A stretch of 64,000 bases of DNA from Melaminivora suipulveris (lineage in GTDB: Bacteria > Pseudomonadota > Gammaproteobacteria > Burkholderiales > Burkholderiaceae_C), in the NCBI RefSeq assembly GCF_003008575.1, contig NZ_CP027667.1:2628001-2692000 (forward strand). Direction: 5' to 3'. The notes beneath the pieces are model-generated. The model was not told where the DNA came from and made no database searches. It saw nothing but the letters and a program-made list of their open reading frames with translations. Numbering within the stretch: the first letter of the stretch is position 1; each line of letters opens with the position of its first letter. Shown here piece after piece: positions 9,154 through 17,972 of the stretch. Made by a program: the position numbers and the translations under genes.

Positions 9154-10678
9154 AGCCCAGCTCCTTCAAGTACACGGCCATCTGCGCCTCCAGCCCCGCC
9201 AGCTCGGCCTTGAGCTGCTCACGCTCGCGGCGCACGGCCATCAGGTCGATTTCGGCTTCTTCCTCGAAGGTGTCCACATAGCGCGGAATGTTGAGGTTGA
9301 AGTCGTTTTCGGCAATCTCGGCTGGCGAGGCGAGGTAGGCGTATTTGTCCACGCTCTGCCGGGTGGCGGCGGTGGCCAGGATGCGCTGCAGGTCGGCCTC
9401 GCGCAGCAGGTTCTGGTTCTTGCCGGCTTCGAAGTCGCGGCTGGCGTCGATGAACAGCACCTTGTCATCCCTCTTGTTCTGGCGAAACACCAGCACGGCG
9501 GCGGGGATGCCGGTGCCGTAGAACAGCTTTTCCGGCAGGCCAATCACCACGTCGAGCAGGTTTTCTTCGATCAGCTTGCGGCGAATGCGGCCCTCGGCAG
9601 CGCCGCGGAACAGCACGCCATGCGGCACGACCACGGCCATGCGGCCGGTGCCGGGTTTCATGGTCTCGATCATGTGCAGGATGAAGGCGTAGTCGCCCTT
9701 GGTGCGCGGCGGCACGCCCCGGTGGAAGCGGCCAAACTTGTCGGCGTCGGCCCCCTCGAAGCCCCACTTTTCCAGGCTGAAGGGCGGGTTGGCCACCACG
9801 ATGTCGAAGTGCTTGAGGCTGGCGGTGCCGTCCAGCAGCTTGGGATTGCGGATGGTGTCGCCCCATTCGATGCGGTGGTTGTCCTCGCCGTGCAGGAACA
9901 TGTTCATCTTGGCCAGCGCCCAGGTGCTGCCGATGGCTTCCTGCCCGTAGAGCGCGTACTTGCGCGAGCCCGTGTTCTCACGGATCAGGCGGCCGCACTT
10001 CATCAGCAGCGACCCGGAGCCGCAGGTGGGGTCGCAGATTTCGTCGCCCTTCTGCGGCGCCATCAGGCGTGCCATCAGCGCCGAGACTTCGGGCGGGGTG
10101 TAGAACTCGCCCGCCTTCTTGCCGCTGGTGGAGGCGAAGTTCTTGATGAGGAACTCGTAGGCGTTGCCGATCACGTCGAGCTGGCCGACGCGGCTCTCGC
10201 GCAAGTCCAGTTCGGGCCTGGCGAAGTCTTCCAGCAGGTGGCGCAGGATGTCGTTCTTCTGCTGCTCGTCGCCCAGCTTGTTGGAGTTGAAGCTGATGTC
10301 CTGGAACACATCGCGCAGCTTGGAGATGTTGGCCTCTTCGATGGCGTGCAGCGCCTTGTCGATGCGCTCGCCGTTGCCGGGGCTGTGCCGCTGGGAGTGC
10401 AGGGCATGGAAGCTGGCGCTGGCGGGCAGCACGAAGCGCTCGCTCTTGAGCATTTCCTCGATCAGCTCTGGGTGGTCGCCGTACTGCGCCTTGTAGGCGT
10501 CGTAGTGGTCTTGCCAGACGTCCGACACGTACTTGAGGAACAGCATGGTCAGGACGAAGTCCTTGTAGATGCTCGGGTCCACGGTGCCGCGAAAGGTGTC
10601 GCAGGCGGCCCAGACGGCGGCGTTGATCTCGTCCTGGCTGACGGGGGTGACTTCAGAGGTGGTGGTGCTGGCGTTCAT
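9146..10678 (-). CDS. hsdM: type I restriction-modification methyltransferase M subunit
   Basis: N6-adenine methyltransferase subunit, 510 residues. Visible motifs are the N-terminal HsdM bundle (AVWAACDTFRGTVDPSIYKD), the family motif GEFYTPPEVSALMARLM, SAM-binding DPTCGSGSLL and catalytic NPPF in FDIVVANPPFSLEKW. The open frame runs further upstream, but the start was placed at ATG 10678 because homologous sequence begins there and the extension overlaps the upstream S-like gene. It methylates host DNA with HsdS and forms the restriction complex with HsdR. Confidence 0.95.
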   Translation of the reverse strand: MNASTTTSEVTPVSQDEINAAVWAACDTFRGTVDPSIYKDFVLTMLFLKYVSDVWQDHYDAYKAQYGDHPELIEEMLKSERFVLPASASFHALHSQRHSPGNGERIDKALHAIEEANISKLRDVFQDISFNSNKLGDEQQKNDILRHLLEDFARPELDLRESRVGQLDVIGNAYEFLIKNFASTSGKKAGEFYTPPEVSALMARLMAPQKGDEICDPTCGSGSLLMKCGRLIRENTGSRKYALYGQEAIGSTWALAKMNMFLHGEDNHRIEWGDTIRNPKLLDGTASLKHFDIVVANPPFSLEKWGFEGADADKFGRFHRGVPPRTKGDYAFILHMIETMKPGTGRMAVVVPHGVLFRGAAEGRIRRKLIEENLLDVVIGLPEKLFYGTGIPAAVLVFRQNKRDDKVLFIDASRDFEAGKNQNLLREADLQRILATAATRQSVDKYAYLASPAEIAENDFNLNIPRYVDTFEEEAEIDLMAVRREREQLKAELAGLEAQMAVYLKELGYE

Positions 10679-10701
10679 GGCGGCTGGGTGGGCTGGTGGG
10701 T

Positions 10702-11307
10702 TCAATGGGTGGCTTGCGCTGTATGGGCAAGGCTTTCGGCGAGCGCCTGGAGCTGGTGCTCGCGGTTGCGGATGAGCTGCTGGAGGGCCTGGCGCTCCTG
10801 GCGGGCGAGTTCGGCCAGGGCGACGATGCGTTGCTGGTCTGCCAGGGGCGGCACGCACAGCGTGAGCGATTCCAGTACGGGGCGGCGGATGCTTAGCTGA
10901 CTGCTGCCTTCGGCGGCTTGCTGAAGCTGGCGCTGGAAGGGTGGCTGGTTGATCTGCCAGGCCACGAAGGCGGGCAGCAGCGAGGTCTGCGGCAATACCC
11001 GGAGCAAGAAGAAGTGCGGGCTGCACACGGCTGGGCTGGGCGGCTCATCGATGCAGACGGCGTAGAACCGCGTGCCTCGGGAGACGAACAGCACGTCGCC
11101 GGCCCTGAGCCAATCCGGCTGCTTGCGCCCCGCGAGCGCCGTGCGGGTGACGTCAGGCCAGTTCACGCCGTGGTCGAGGTCCACATCCTTCATCTGCACA
11201 GCGAGGGCATCGCCGTCGGTCGACGCCTCAATCGAGCCGCGAAACGGATGGCCGCCCTGCAGACTCATCAGGCTGCACATGGCAAATGGCTTCGCATCAA
11301 TGTTCAT
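10702..11307 (-). CDS. single-domain S-subunit-like protein, first gene of the R-M operon
   Basis: A 201-residue protein resembling one half of an HsdS subunit: one target-recognition-like domain (AVQMKDVDLDHGVNWPDV, LRAGDVLFVSRG) and one spacer helix starting LCVPPLADQQRIVALAELAR. It is 23 bp upstream of hsdM and leads the operon, while a complete two-domain hsdS lies three genes downstream. It is not a truncation by an obvious stop or frameshift, because start and C-terminal helix both look finished. It may be an alternative half-S subunit acting as a dimer, or a regulator of assembly; neither is demonstrated. Confidence 0.8.
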   Translation of the reverse strand: MNIDAKPFAMCSLMSLQGGHPFRGSIEASTDGDALAVQMKDVDLDHGVNWPDVTRTALAGRKQPDWLRAGDVLFVSRGTRFYAVCIDEPPSPAVCSPHFFLLRVLPQTSLLPAFVAWQINQPPFQRQLQQAAEGSSQLSIRRPVLESLTLCVPPLADQQRIVALAELARQERQALQQLIRNREHQLQALAESLAHTAQATH

Positions 11308-11410
11308 GAGGTGATTATGCTGAGAATTTTTCCCCGGAGATGGTTAAAAATTTGCACCATCTGAATTGATGCCTTGCCTTTCGTTTTCTGGGGTGTATAT
11401 GAGTTTTTGG

Positions 11411-11470
11411 AAGAAAAAACGGCTTCAGCCAGCGTCTTTCAAGCGCCTTGTGCTATTAAATATGAAGCGC
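11411..11470 (-). repeat. dispersed AT-rich intergenic repeat, copy 2
   Basis: Reversed copy with ATTTAATAGCACAAGGCGCT and then the GC-rich CTGGCTGAAGCC end and a T tract. It lies between the R-M operon and degP, in an AT-rich 250-bp gap that must also hold both divergent promoters. Confidence 0.6.
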
Positions 11471-11559
11471 TCCACCCTAAGATTCACTTAAGCGCCCCCG
11501 CGCACACTGCCTGCCATGGCCGCGACAAGTCCAGCGGCGCAACCCATGAAAGGCAGACC

Positions 11560-13056
11560 ATGAACACCATCCTCTCCACCCCCCGCAGGCTCATCCTGGC
11601 CCTGGTGGCCGCCGGTGCCCTGGGCGCCACGGGGGCTGGCCTGGTCACGCAGCGCCAGGCCCATGCGGTGGCCGCTCCCGTTGCCACGACCTCGGCCTCG
11701 ACCCCGGCTGCGGCAGCGCTGCCCGGCGCCGCCTTGCCCAGCTTCGCCCAGATCACCGCCGAGAGCGGCCCGGCCGTGGTCAACATCAGCGTCAGCGGCA
11801 TGCGCCGCACGGCCATGGCTGAAGGCGATGACGGTGAGGAGGGCGGCGCGCAAGACCCCATGCAGGAGTTCTTCCGCCGCTTCGGCATGGCCCCGCAGGG
11901 CCCCGGCCGCATGCCGCAGAACGTGCCGGTGCGCGGCCAGGGTTCGGGTTTCATCGTCAGCCCCGATGGCGTGGTGCTGACCAACGCCCACGTGGTCAAG
12001 GGCGCCGATGAAGTCACCGTCAAGCTGACCGACCGGCGCGAGTTCCGCGCCAAGGTGCTGGGCGCCGACCCCAAGACCGACGTGGCTGTGCTCAAGATCG
12101 ACGCGCAGGGCCTGCCCACCGTGCGCCTGGGCAGCACCAAAGCGCTGGCCGTGGGCGAATGGGTGCTGGCCATCGGCTCGCCCTTCGGCTTCGAGAACAG
12201 CGTGACGGCCGGCGTGGTCAGCGCCAAGGGCCGGGCGCTGCCTCAGGATTCCGCCGTGCCCTTCATCCAGACCGACGTGGCGGTGAACCCCGGCAACTCC
12301 GGCGGGCCGCTGTTCAACGCGCGCGGCGAGGTGGTTGGCATCAATTCGCAGATCTACAGCCGCTCGGGCGGTTACCAGGGCGTGTCGTTCGCCATCCCCA
12401 TCGAGGTGGCCGAGCGCGTGAGCCAGCAGATCCAGAAGACCGGCAAGGTGAGTCACGCGCGCCTGGGCGTCACCGTGCAGGAGGTCAACCAGACCCTGGC
12501 CGATTCCTTCGGCCTGGACAAGCCGCAAGGCGCCCTGGTGGCCGACGTGCAAAAGGGCGGCCCGGCCGACAAGGCGGGCCTGCAATCGGGTGACGTGATC
12601 CGCAGCGTGGACGGCCAGCCCATCGTCGGCTCGGGCGACCTGCCGGCCACCATCAGCCAGGCCACGCCCGGCGCCAAGGTGCAGCTGGAGGTCTGGCGCA
12701 AGGGCGCGAGCGAAACCTTGAGCGCCACGCTGGGCGACGCCGCCGACAAGAAGGCCGTGGCCGATGCCGGTGCCGCCGAGGGCGCATCCCAGGGTCGCCT
12801 GGGCCTGGCGCTGCGGCCCCTGGAGAAGGGCGAACAGCGCGAGGTGGGCGTTGAAGGCGGCCTGCTGATAGAGCAGGCCAGCGGCGCCGCCGCCCGCGCC
12901 GGGGTGCAGGAGGGCGACGTGCTGCTGGCCATCAACGGCACGCCGGCACGTGACATTGGCCAGGTGCGCGGCGTGGTGGCCAAGGCCGGCAAGTCTGTGG
13001 CGCTGCTGGTGCTGCGGGATGGCAACCGCATCTTCGTGCCGGTGCGGCTGGGTTGA
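11560..13056 (+). CDS. degP: HtrA/DegP-type periplasmic serine protease
   Basis: A 498-residue periplasmic protease/chaperone for misfolded envelope proteins. A signal peptide precedes a cleavage site near QAHAVAAP. The trypsin-like triad is complete: H144 in TNAHVV, D174 in KTDVAVLK and S247 in GNSGGP. Two PDZ domains follow, at about 280-375 and 405-490. The start at 11560 is chosen because the signal peptide begins there and AAAGG stands 8 bases upstream; the longer open frame upstream covers the repeat. The adjacent two-component genes suggest a shared envelope-stress role. Confidence 0.93.
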   Translation: MNTILSTPRRLILALVAAGALGATGAGLVTQRQAHAVAAPVATTSASTPAAAALPGAALPSFAQITAESGPAVVNISVSGMRRTAMAEGDDGEEGGAQDPMQEFFRRFGMAPQGPGRMPQNVPVRGQGSGFIVSPDGVVLTNAHVVKGADEVTVKLTDRREFRAKVLGADPKTDVAVLKIDAQGLPTVRLGSTKALAVGEWVLAIGSPFGFENSVTAGVVSAKGRALPQDSAVPFIQTDVAVNPGNSGGPLFNARGEVVGINSQIYSRSGGYQGVSFAIPIEVAERVSQQIQKTGKVSHARLGVTVQEVNQTLADSFGLDKPQGALVADVQKGGPADKAGLQSGDVIRSVDGQPIVGSGDLPATISQATPGAKVQLEVWRKGASETLSATLGDAADKKAVADAGAAEGASQGRLGLALRPLEKGEQREVGVEGGLLIEQASGAAARAGVQEGDVLLAINGTPARDIGQVRGVVAKAGKSVALLVLRDGNRIFVPVRLG

Positions 13057-13059
13057 GGT

Positions 13060-13115
13060 ATTTTTGGCCTGCAGCCGGCATGGAACAAGCGCAAGCAGCT
13101 ATCAAATCAGTAGCT
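13060..13115 (-). repeat. dispersed AT-rich intergenic repeat, copy 3
   Basis: Reversed copy, reading TTTGATAGCTGCTTGCGCTT, then GCCGGCTGCAGGCC and an A/T tract on the minus strand. It begins within a few bases of the degP stop codon and is one of the best-conserved copies. Confidence 0.7.
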
Positions 13116-13192
13116 AGTGCCCGGCTGGCGACGCTGCCCGCCGGGCGCGTCGCTATGCTGGCCGCCATGCCTGCCTGCCCTGAGAGCCTGCC

Positions 13193-13867
13193 ATGCGCCT
13201 GCTGCTGGTCGAAGACGACACCATGATCGGTGAAGCCGTGCAGGAGCTGCTGCGCGCCGAGCACCATGCCGTGGACTGGGCGCGCAGCGGCCCGCAGGCC
13301 GACGCCGCGCTGGCCGCGCAGCGCTACGACCTGGTGCTGCTGGACCTGGGGTTGCCCGGCCGCGATGGCCTCCATGTACTGCGCGCACTGCGCGCGCGGC
13401 GCGACCGCACGCCGGTGCTGATCACCACCGCGCGCGACGCCGTGGCCCAGCGCGTGCAGGGGCTGGACGCCGGCGCCGACGACTACCTGCTCAAGCCCTT
13501 CGACATGGACGAGCTGCTGGCGCGCATCCGGGCACTGGCGCGGCGCGCCGGCGGGCGCAGCGACGAGGTTTATGAGAGCGGCGGCGTGCGCATCCAGCCG
13601 GCCACGCGCGAAGCCAGCGTCGATGGCCAGCCCGTTACTTTGTCGGCGCGCGAATGGGCGGTTCTGGAGCCGCTGCTGGCGCGCCCCGGCGCCGTGCTGT
13701 CGCGCGTGCAGCTCGAAGACAAGCTCTACGGCTGGGGCGAGGAGATCAGCAGCAACGCCGTCGAGGTCTATGTCCACGGCCTGCGCAAGAAGCTGGGCGC
13801 CGGCCTGATCGTCACGGTGCGCGGCGTGGGCTACATGCTGCCGCGCGCGGCGGGGCCAGCGGCATGA
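13193..13867 (+). CDS. OmpR/PhoB-family response regulator (QseB/PmrA-like)
   Basis: A 224-residue DNA-binding response regulator. The receiver domain occupies about 1-115, with acidic pocket E7-D8-D9, phospho-acceptor D51 in LVLLDLGLPGRDG and the conserved K101 in YLLKPFD. A winged-helix trans_reg_C domain (about 130-220) ends in YVHGLRKKLGAGLIVTVRG. The stop overlaps the ATG of the kinase gene (ATGA), indicating translational coupling. Closest subfamily by eye is QseB/PmrA/TctD; the signal is unknown. Confidence 0.92.
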   Translation: MRLLLVEDDTMIGEAVQELLRAEHHAVDWARSGPQADAALAAQRYDLVLLDLGLPGRDGLHVLRALRARRDRTPVLITTARDAVAQRVQGLDAGADDYLLKPFDMDELLARIRALARRAGGRSDEVYESGGVRIQPATREASVDGQPVTLSAREWAVLEPLLARPGAVLSRVQLEDKLYGWGEEISSNAVEVYVHGLRKKLGAGLIVTVRGVGYMLPRAAGPAA

Positions 13868-15213
13868 CGGGTGGCGCGCACTCGCTACGCACGCGCCTGC
13901 TGCTGACGCTGGTGGCCGCCATCGCCCTGGCCGTGCTGGCGCAGGCGGCGCTCGCCTGGCGCGCTGCCCTGGCCGAGGCCGACGCGCTGTTCGACCACCA
14001 GATGCAGCAGACCGCCCAGGCGCTGCGCCCGGGCCTGCCGGCGTGGGGCCTGCGCGAGTACAGCGACCCGCTGGTGCCGGGGCAGGAAAGCTCGGAATTC
14101 GTCGTGCAGGTCTGGACGGCGGACGGCCTGCGCATCTTTGAATCCAACGTCGGCCTGGGCCTGCCGCAGCGCGCCGTGCTGGGGTTCTCCAACGTGCAGG
14201 CGGGCGGCACCACCTACCGCGTGCTGTCGGTGGCCACGCCCCTGCAGGTCATCCAGGTGGCGCAGGACATGGCCGTGCGCCGCTCGCTGGCGCGCCAGCT
14301 CGCCCTGGGCACGGCCTGGCCCATCGCGCTGATGGCGCCGCTGCTGGCCCTGGCCGCCTGGTGGGCGGTGAGCGGGTCGCTCGCGCCCGTGGAGCGGGTG
14401 CGCCGCCAGGTGGCGCGCCGGCGCGCCGACGACCTGTCGCCAGTGGACGCCGCCGGCCTGCCGGCCGAGGTGCGGCCGCTGGTCGATGAGCTGAACCTGC
14501 TGCTGGCGCGCATGCAGCAGGCGTTCGAGGCGCAGCAGCACTTCGTGGCGGATGCGGCGCACGAGCTGCGCTCGCCCCTGGCGGCCTTGAAGTTGCAGGC
14601 CCAGGCCCTGGCACGGGCTGGCGACGAGGCCGCGCGCACGCGCGCCGCCGAACGCCTGGCCGCCGGCATCGACCGCGCCACGCGGCTGGTCGAGCAGCTC
14701 TTGGCCCTGGCGCGCCAGGAGGCGCAGGCCAGCGGCGCGGCGCTGCAGCCCCTGGTGCTGGCGGAGCTGGTGCAGCGCGCCGTGATGGACGCCGCGCCCG
14801 CCGCGCACGCGCGCGGCATCGACCTGGGGCTGGCGCCGTTGGAGGGCGACGCGGCCGCCGCCAGCGTGCGCGGGCAGGGCGAGGCGCTGGCCATCCTGCT
14901 GCGCAACCTGCTGGACAACGCCGTCAAGTACACGCCCGAAGGCGGCACGGTGGACGTGGCATTGGAGGCGCAGGCCGATGCGCTGGTGCTCACCGTGGAT
15001 GACAGCGGCCCCGGCATCGCGCCACCGGAGCGTGAGCGGGTGCTGCGGCGCTTCCACCGCGCACAGGCCGCCGAGGGGGCGGCCGTGGCCGGCAGCGGCC
15101 TGGGACTGTCGATCGCCCAGACCATCGCCCAGATGCACGGCGCGCAGCTGGCACTGCTGGACGCCCCGCGCCTGGGCGGCCTGCGCGTGCAACTGGCGCT
15201 GCCGCGCGCCTGA
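13864..15213 (+). CDS. sensor histidine kinase (QseC-like)
   Basis: A 449-residue membrane histidine kinase, partner of the preceding regulator. One TM segment lies near 12-32 and a second near 148-170, enclosing a periplasmic sensor domain of about 115 residues. A HAMP-like linker follows, then the H-box ADAAHELRSPLAALK with H233, N-box LLRNLLDNAVKYTPEGG, D-box DDSGPGIAPPER and G-box GSGLGLSIAQTIAQ. All kinase motifs are intact. The start was placed at ATG 13864, overlapping the regulator stop, rather than at the longer open frame upstream. Confidence 0.92.
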   Translation: MTGGAHSLRTRLLLTLVAAIALAVLAQAALAWRAALAEADALFDHQMQQTAQALRPGLPAWGLREYSDPLVPGQESSEFVVQVWTADGLRIFESNVGLGLPQRAVLGFSNVQAGGTTYRVLSVATPLQVIQVAQDMAVRRSLARQLALGTAWPIALMAPLLALAAWWAVSGSLAPVERVRRQVARRRADDLSPVDAAGLPAEVRPLVDELNLLLARMQQAFEAQQHFVADAAHELRSPLAALKLQAQALARAGDEAARTRAAERLAAGIDRATRLVEQLLALARQEAQASGAALQPLVLAELVQRAVMDAAPAAHARGIDLGLAPLEGDAAAASVRGQGEALAILLRNLLDNAVKYTPEGGTVDVALEAQADALVLTVDDSGPGIAPPERERVLRRFHRAQAAEGAAVAGSGLGLSIAQTIAQMHGAQLALLDAPRLGGLRVQLALPRA

Positions 15214-15244
15214 CAAGCGCGCCGGCCGGACAGGGCGCCATCCG

Positions 15245-15303
15245 AAAGAAAAAGCCCCTCAGTCGGCGTGAATAAAGCGCATGTAGCTATAAAAAAAGTA
15301 GTG
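15245..15303 (-). repeat. dispersed AT-rich intergenic repeat, copy 4
   Basis: Reversed copy, very close to the consensus: TTTATAGCTACATGCGCTTT, then CACGCCGACTGAGGGGCTTT. It sits about 30 bp after the kinase stop. Read on the minus strand in the same frame used by the SCO and M16 genes it is free of stop codons. Confidence 0.75.
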
Positions 15304-15357
15304 TTTGGCAACGGCGGCGAGCGCGGGCGCGGCCGGCCGGGCCGCTATGCTCGCCCC

Positions 15358-15414
15358 ATGCATCCGCCCGAGTTCTTCCCCGCCCTGGCGCATCGCGCCG
15401 CAGCGCTGCCGTGA
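15358..15414 (+). CDS. possible 18-codon leader ORF coupled to the PLD-family gene
   Basis: An ATG-started ORF of 18 codons (MHPPEFFPALAHRAAALP) whose TGA stop overlaps the GTG start of the following gene as GTGA. Such overlaps often mediate translational coupling. Nothing is recognised in the peptide and it may be a chance ORF; its value is that it offers an explanation for the non-ATG start next to it. Confidence 0.3.
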   Translation: MHPPEFFPALAHRAAALP

Positions 15415-16805
15415 TCCGCATCGCGCTGCTGTCCGGCCTGGGCCACACCATCGTCGTGGTGCTGGGTCTTTTGATCTACGTGCTGGGCACGCGCATCAAC
15501 CACCAGCGGCGCCATCCTTCGGCAGCGCTGGGCTGGGTGCTGGGCATGGTCACGCTGCCGTATCTGACGCTGCCGCTGTTCCTGCTGTTTGGCGTGCGCA
15601 AGTTCGCCCGGCCGGCGCGCCGCCACCACTGGCAGGCGCCGCCCGTCGCCGGCGAGGGCCCGCCCTGGGTGGCGCAGCTTCTCGCCGGCATGGAGGTGGC
15701 GCCGGCGGTGCGCAACCAGCGCGTGGTGCTGCACGGCAGCGGCGGCGAGGCGCTGGAGGGGCTGCTGGCCACCATCGCCGCGGCGCGCCGGCAGCTGGAC
15801 GTGGGCACCTACGTCTTCGCGCACGACGAGATTGGCCAGCAGGTGGCGCGCGCGCTGCGCGATGCCGCGCAGCGCGGCGTGGCGGTGCGCCTGCTGGTGG
15901 ATGCCGTGGGCAGCCTGCGCACGCCGCGCGGCATGCTGCGGGCGCTGGCACGCCAGGGCGTACAGGTGCGGCGCTTCATGCCGGTGCTGGGCAATCCGCT
16001 GCGTGGCCACACCAATTTGCGCAACCACCGCAAGCTGGTCGTGGCCGATGGCGAGCGGCTGTGGAGCGGCGGGCGCAACCTGGCGTGCGAATATTTCCTG
16101 GACCGCCCGCAGCGCCCGGCCTGGGTCGATCTGAGCTTCGAGATCCACGGCCCGGTGGCGCAGCATGCGCACATCCAGTTCGGCACCGACTGGCGCATCG
16201 CCCAGGGACGCACGCTCAGGCGCATGCGCCGCGCCCCGCACATGCCGGCGCTGCCAGGGCCGGCGCGCGGGCCGCTCGCGCAATGGATCGCCAGCGGTCC
16301 GGACCACGCCGACGACACGGTGCATGCGCTGCTGATGGCCGGCGCCTTTCACGCGCAGCGGCGCATCCTGGCCGTCACGCCGTATTTCGTGCCCGACGAC
16401 GGCCTGCTGGACGCGTGGTGCCTGGCCTGCCGGCGCGGCGTGCAGGTCAGCCTGCTGGTGCCGGCGCGCTCCAACCACCGCCTGGCCGACATCGCGCGCG
16501 AGCGCGCCCTGCGCCAGCTGGTGGCCGCCGGCGCGCAGGTGTGGCTGTCGCCGGCCATGCTGCACGCCAAGGCGGTGCTGATCGACGACGACCTGGCGCT
16601 GGCCGGCTCGGTCAACCTGGACGCGCGCAGCCTGTTCCTGAACTACGAGGCCATGACCGCGTTCTATGGCGAGCACGAACTGCGCTGGCTGGACCAGTGG
16701 TGCGCGCAGCTGGTGGCGGATGCGCTGCCCTACGACGGAGCCGCGCCCTCGCTGCCGCGCGACCTGCTGGAGGGCGTGGTGCGCGCGCTGGGCTTTCAGC
16801 TGTAG
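15411..16805 (+). CDS. phospholipase D / cardiolipin synthase family protein
   Basis: A 464-residue membrane-associated enzyme probably transferring phosphatidyl groups to form cardiolipin. N-terminal hydrophobic segments lie at about 3-25 and 40-62. Two complete HKD motifs follow: H206-K208-D213 in NHRKLVVADGERLWSGGRN and H385-K387-D392 in LHAKAVLIDDDLALAGS. Start is GTG at 15411, directly before the first membrane helix, overlapping the stop of a short upstream ORF. Length is near that of ClsA-type enzymes. Other PLD-type activities cannot be excluded. Confidence 0.88.
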   Translation: MIRIALLSGLGHTIVVVLGLLIYVLGTRINHQRRHPSAALGWVLGMVTLPYLTLPLFLLFGVRKFARPARRHHWQAPPVAGEGPPWVAQLLAGMEVAPAVRNQRVVLHGSGGEALEGLLATIAAARRQLDVGTYVFAHDEIGQQVARALRDAAQRGVAVRLLVDAVGSLRTPRGMLRALARQGVQVRRFMPVLGNPLRGHTNLRNHRKLVVADGERLWSGGRNLACEYFLDRPQRPAWVDLSFEIHGPVAQHAHIQFGTDWRIAQGRTLRRMRRAPHMPALPGPARGPLAQWIASGPDHADDTVHALLMAGAFHAQRRILAVTPYFVPDDGLLDAWCLACRRGVQVSLLVPARSNHRLADIARERALRQLVAAGAQVWLSPAMLHAKAVLIDDDLALAGSVNLDARSLFLNYEAMTAFYGEHELRWLDQWCAQLVADALPYDGAAPSLPRDLLEGVVRALGFQL

Positions 16806-16900
16806 GCTGGCTCGGGCGGTCCGTGGCGGCCTACAGGCGCGCCGGGTGCGCGCTCCTAAGGTGCGGTCATCGTGCAAACCGCCAAGGAAGGGCCACCGCC

Positions 16901-17275
16901 ATGAACTCGACCACCCACACCCGCCTCCAGGCCCCCGCCCAGCCCGCAGCGCGCGACACTGCGGCGCCATCGCCCACCCGGCGCGACGAAAAACGCGTCG
17001 GCCGCTGGATCGCCATCCTGCTGGCCATCGCCGTGCTGGCGGTGCTGGCTTTCAACGTGCTGGCGCCCAAGGATCGCCTGCGCGCGCCCGACCAGCCGCC
17101 CGCCGCCGCGACCAGCAACAACGTGGAGCAGCGCCAGCAGCCCACCACCACCGCCCCCGGCGACGGTACCGTGCAGCGTGTGACGCCCGAGGCGCCCGAC
17201 AGCCCGACGCCCGCCGGCCGTGAAGGCATGGGCTCCCCGGCCGGTGCCGTGCCGGCGGTGCAGGACGCGCGCTGA
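16901..17275 (+). CDS. small single-span membrane protein, unknown function
   Basis: A 124-residue protein with a charged N-terminus, one hydrophobic helix at about 41-58 ([20 protein letters not shown]) and a low-complexity proline/threonine/glutamine-rich tail. The start is supported by AAGGAAG about 10 bases before the ATG. Not recognised as a named family. It lies about 95 bp after the PLD-family gene in the same direction and ends at a strong hairpin terminator. Confidence 0.6.
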   Translation: MNSTTHTRLQAPAQPAARDTAAPSPTRRDEKRVGRWIAILLAIAVLAVLAFNVLAPKDRLRAPDQPPAAATSNNVEQRQQPTTTAPGDGTVQRVTPEAPDSPTPAGREGMGSPAGAVPAVQDAR

Positions 17276-17339
17276 TCGGCAACGCGGCACGCGCAGCCGC
17301 TGGCCTGCCTGCCGCGGCGCGGCGCGGCCATCCATCCCG

Positions 17340-17370
17340 GCCGCCGTGTTCGCACGGCGGCTATTTTTTT
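17340..17370. terminator. bidirectional-type intrinsic terminator
   Basis: A perfect 9-bp stem GCCGCCGTG / CACGGCGGC with a stable TTCG loop, followed by TATTTTTTT. It closes the rightward small membrane protein gene. It overlaps the stop codon of the leftward isochorismatase gene, which it could serve only weakly because the T tract is on the plus strand. Confidence 0.85.
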
Positions 17371-17972
17371 GCGCCGGCCGATGTCGTCGCCCGCGCGCGC
17401 GAGGCCGGCCGAACCGAGCAGTCGAAGGCGCCGCCCAGCAGCGCCACCGCCATGTCGTAGCGCTCGGGTGTTTCCGCGGCGATGCAGTCCTGCGGCACCC
17501 AGACCTCGTAGCCCAGCATGCACGCATCGGTGGCCGAGAGCATCACGCACATGTCCGCCGCCCAGCCGACGATGGTCAGCTTGCGCACCTTCATCTCGCT
17601 CAGCAGGTGGCGCAGCGGCGTGGAGTGGAACGCCGAGTGCTGCGGCTTGAGGATGACCAGGTCGTCGGGCGTGGGCGTGAGCAGCCGGGCGATCTGCCCG
17701 CGCGTGCCGTGCAGCATCTGGCAGGCGGCCAGGATGTCGCGAAACTCGCTGTGCCAGGTGCCGTAGTTGTCGTTGGCGTAGATGGCCGGCACATCCTGCG
17801 CGGCCAGGCGTTTTTTCAGGCGCGCCACGCGCTGCGCGGCGTGCCAGGCGTGCGCCAGCAGATCGTCCGCTGCGGGAAAGTTCATCGGATTGATCACATC
17901 CACCAGCAGCAGCGCCTGCTCGCAGCGGGGCAGGGGCTTGCTGCGCAGGGCGCGCTCGTGGTTCTGGGTCAT
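17361..17972 (-). CDS. isochorismatase-family cysteine hydrolase
   Basis: A 203-residue cytosolic hydrolase of the isochorismatase/nicotinamidase fold. The expected triad is visible: D25 in LLVDVINP, K109 in VILKPQHSAF and nucleophile C142 in AADMCVMLSA, with the adjacent cis-peptide segment GWAADMC. Substrate cannot be assigned; there are no siderophore or NAD salvage genes nearby. It is monocistronic and convergent with the preceding gene. Confidence 0.88.
   Translation of the reverse strand: MTQNHERALRSKPLPRCEQALLLVDVINPMNFPAADDLLAHAWHAAQRVARLKKRLAAQDVPAIYANDNYGTWHSEFRDILAACQMLHGTRGQIARLLTPTPDDLVILKPQHSAFHSTPLRHLLSEMKVRKLTIVGWAADMCVMLSATDACMLGYEVWVPQDCIAAETPERYDMAVALLGGAFDCSVRPASRARATTSAGAKK

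Noticed and set aside
9077..10900. 607-codon plus-strand frame opposite hsdM
   Set aside because: Antisense to the intact methylase with all motifs; no recognisable domain.
10679..11026. N-terminal extension of HsdM
   Set aside because: The extra 116 residues are proline/arginine-rich filler overlapping the S-like gene; HsdM homology begins at ATG 10678.
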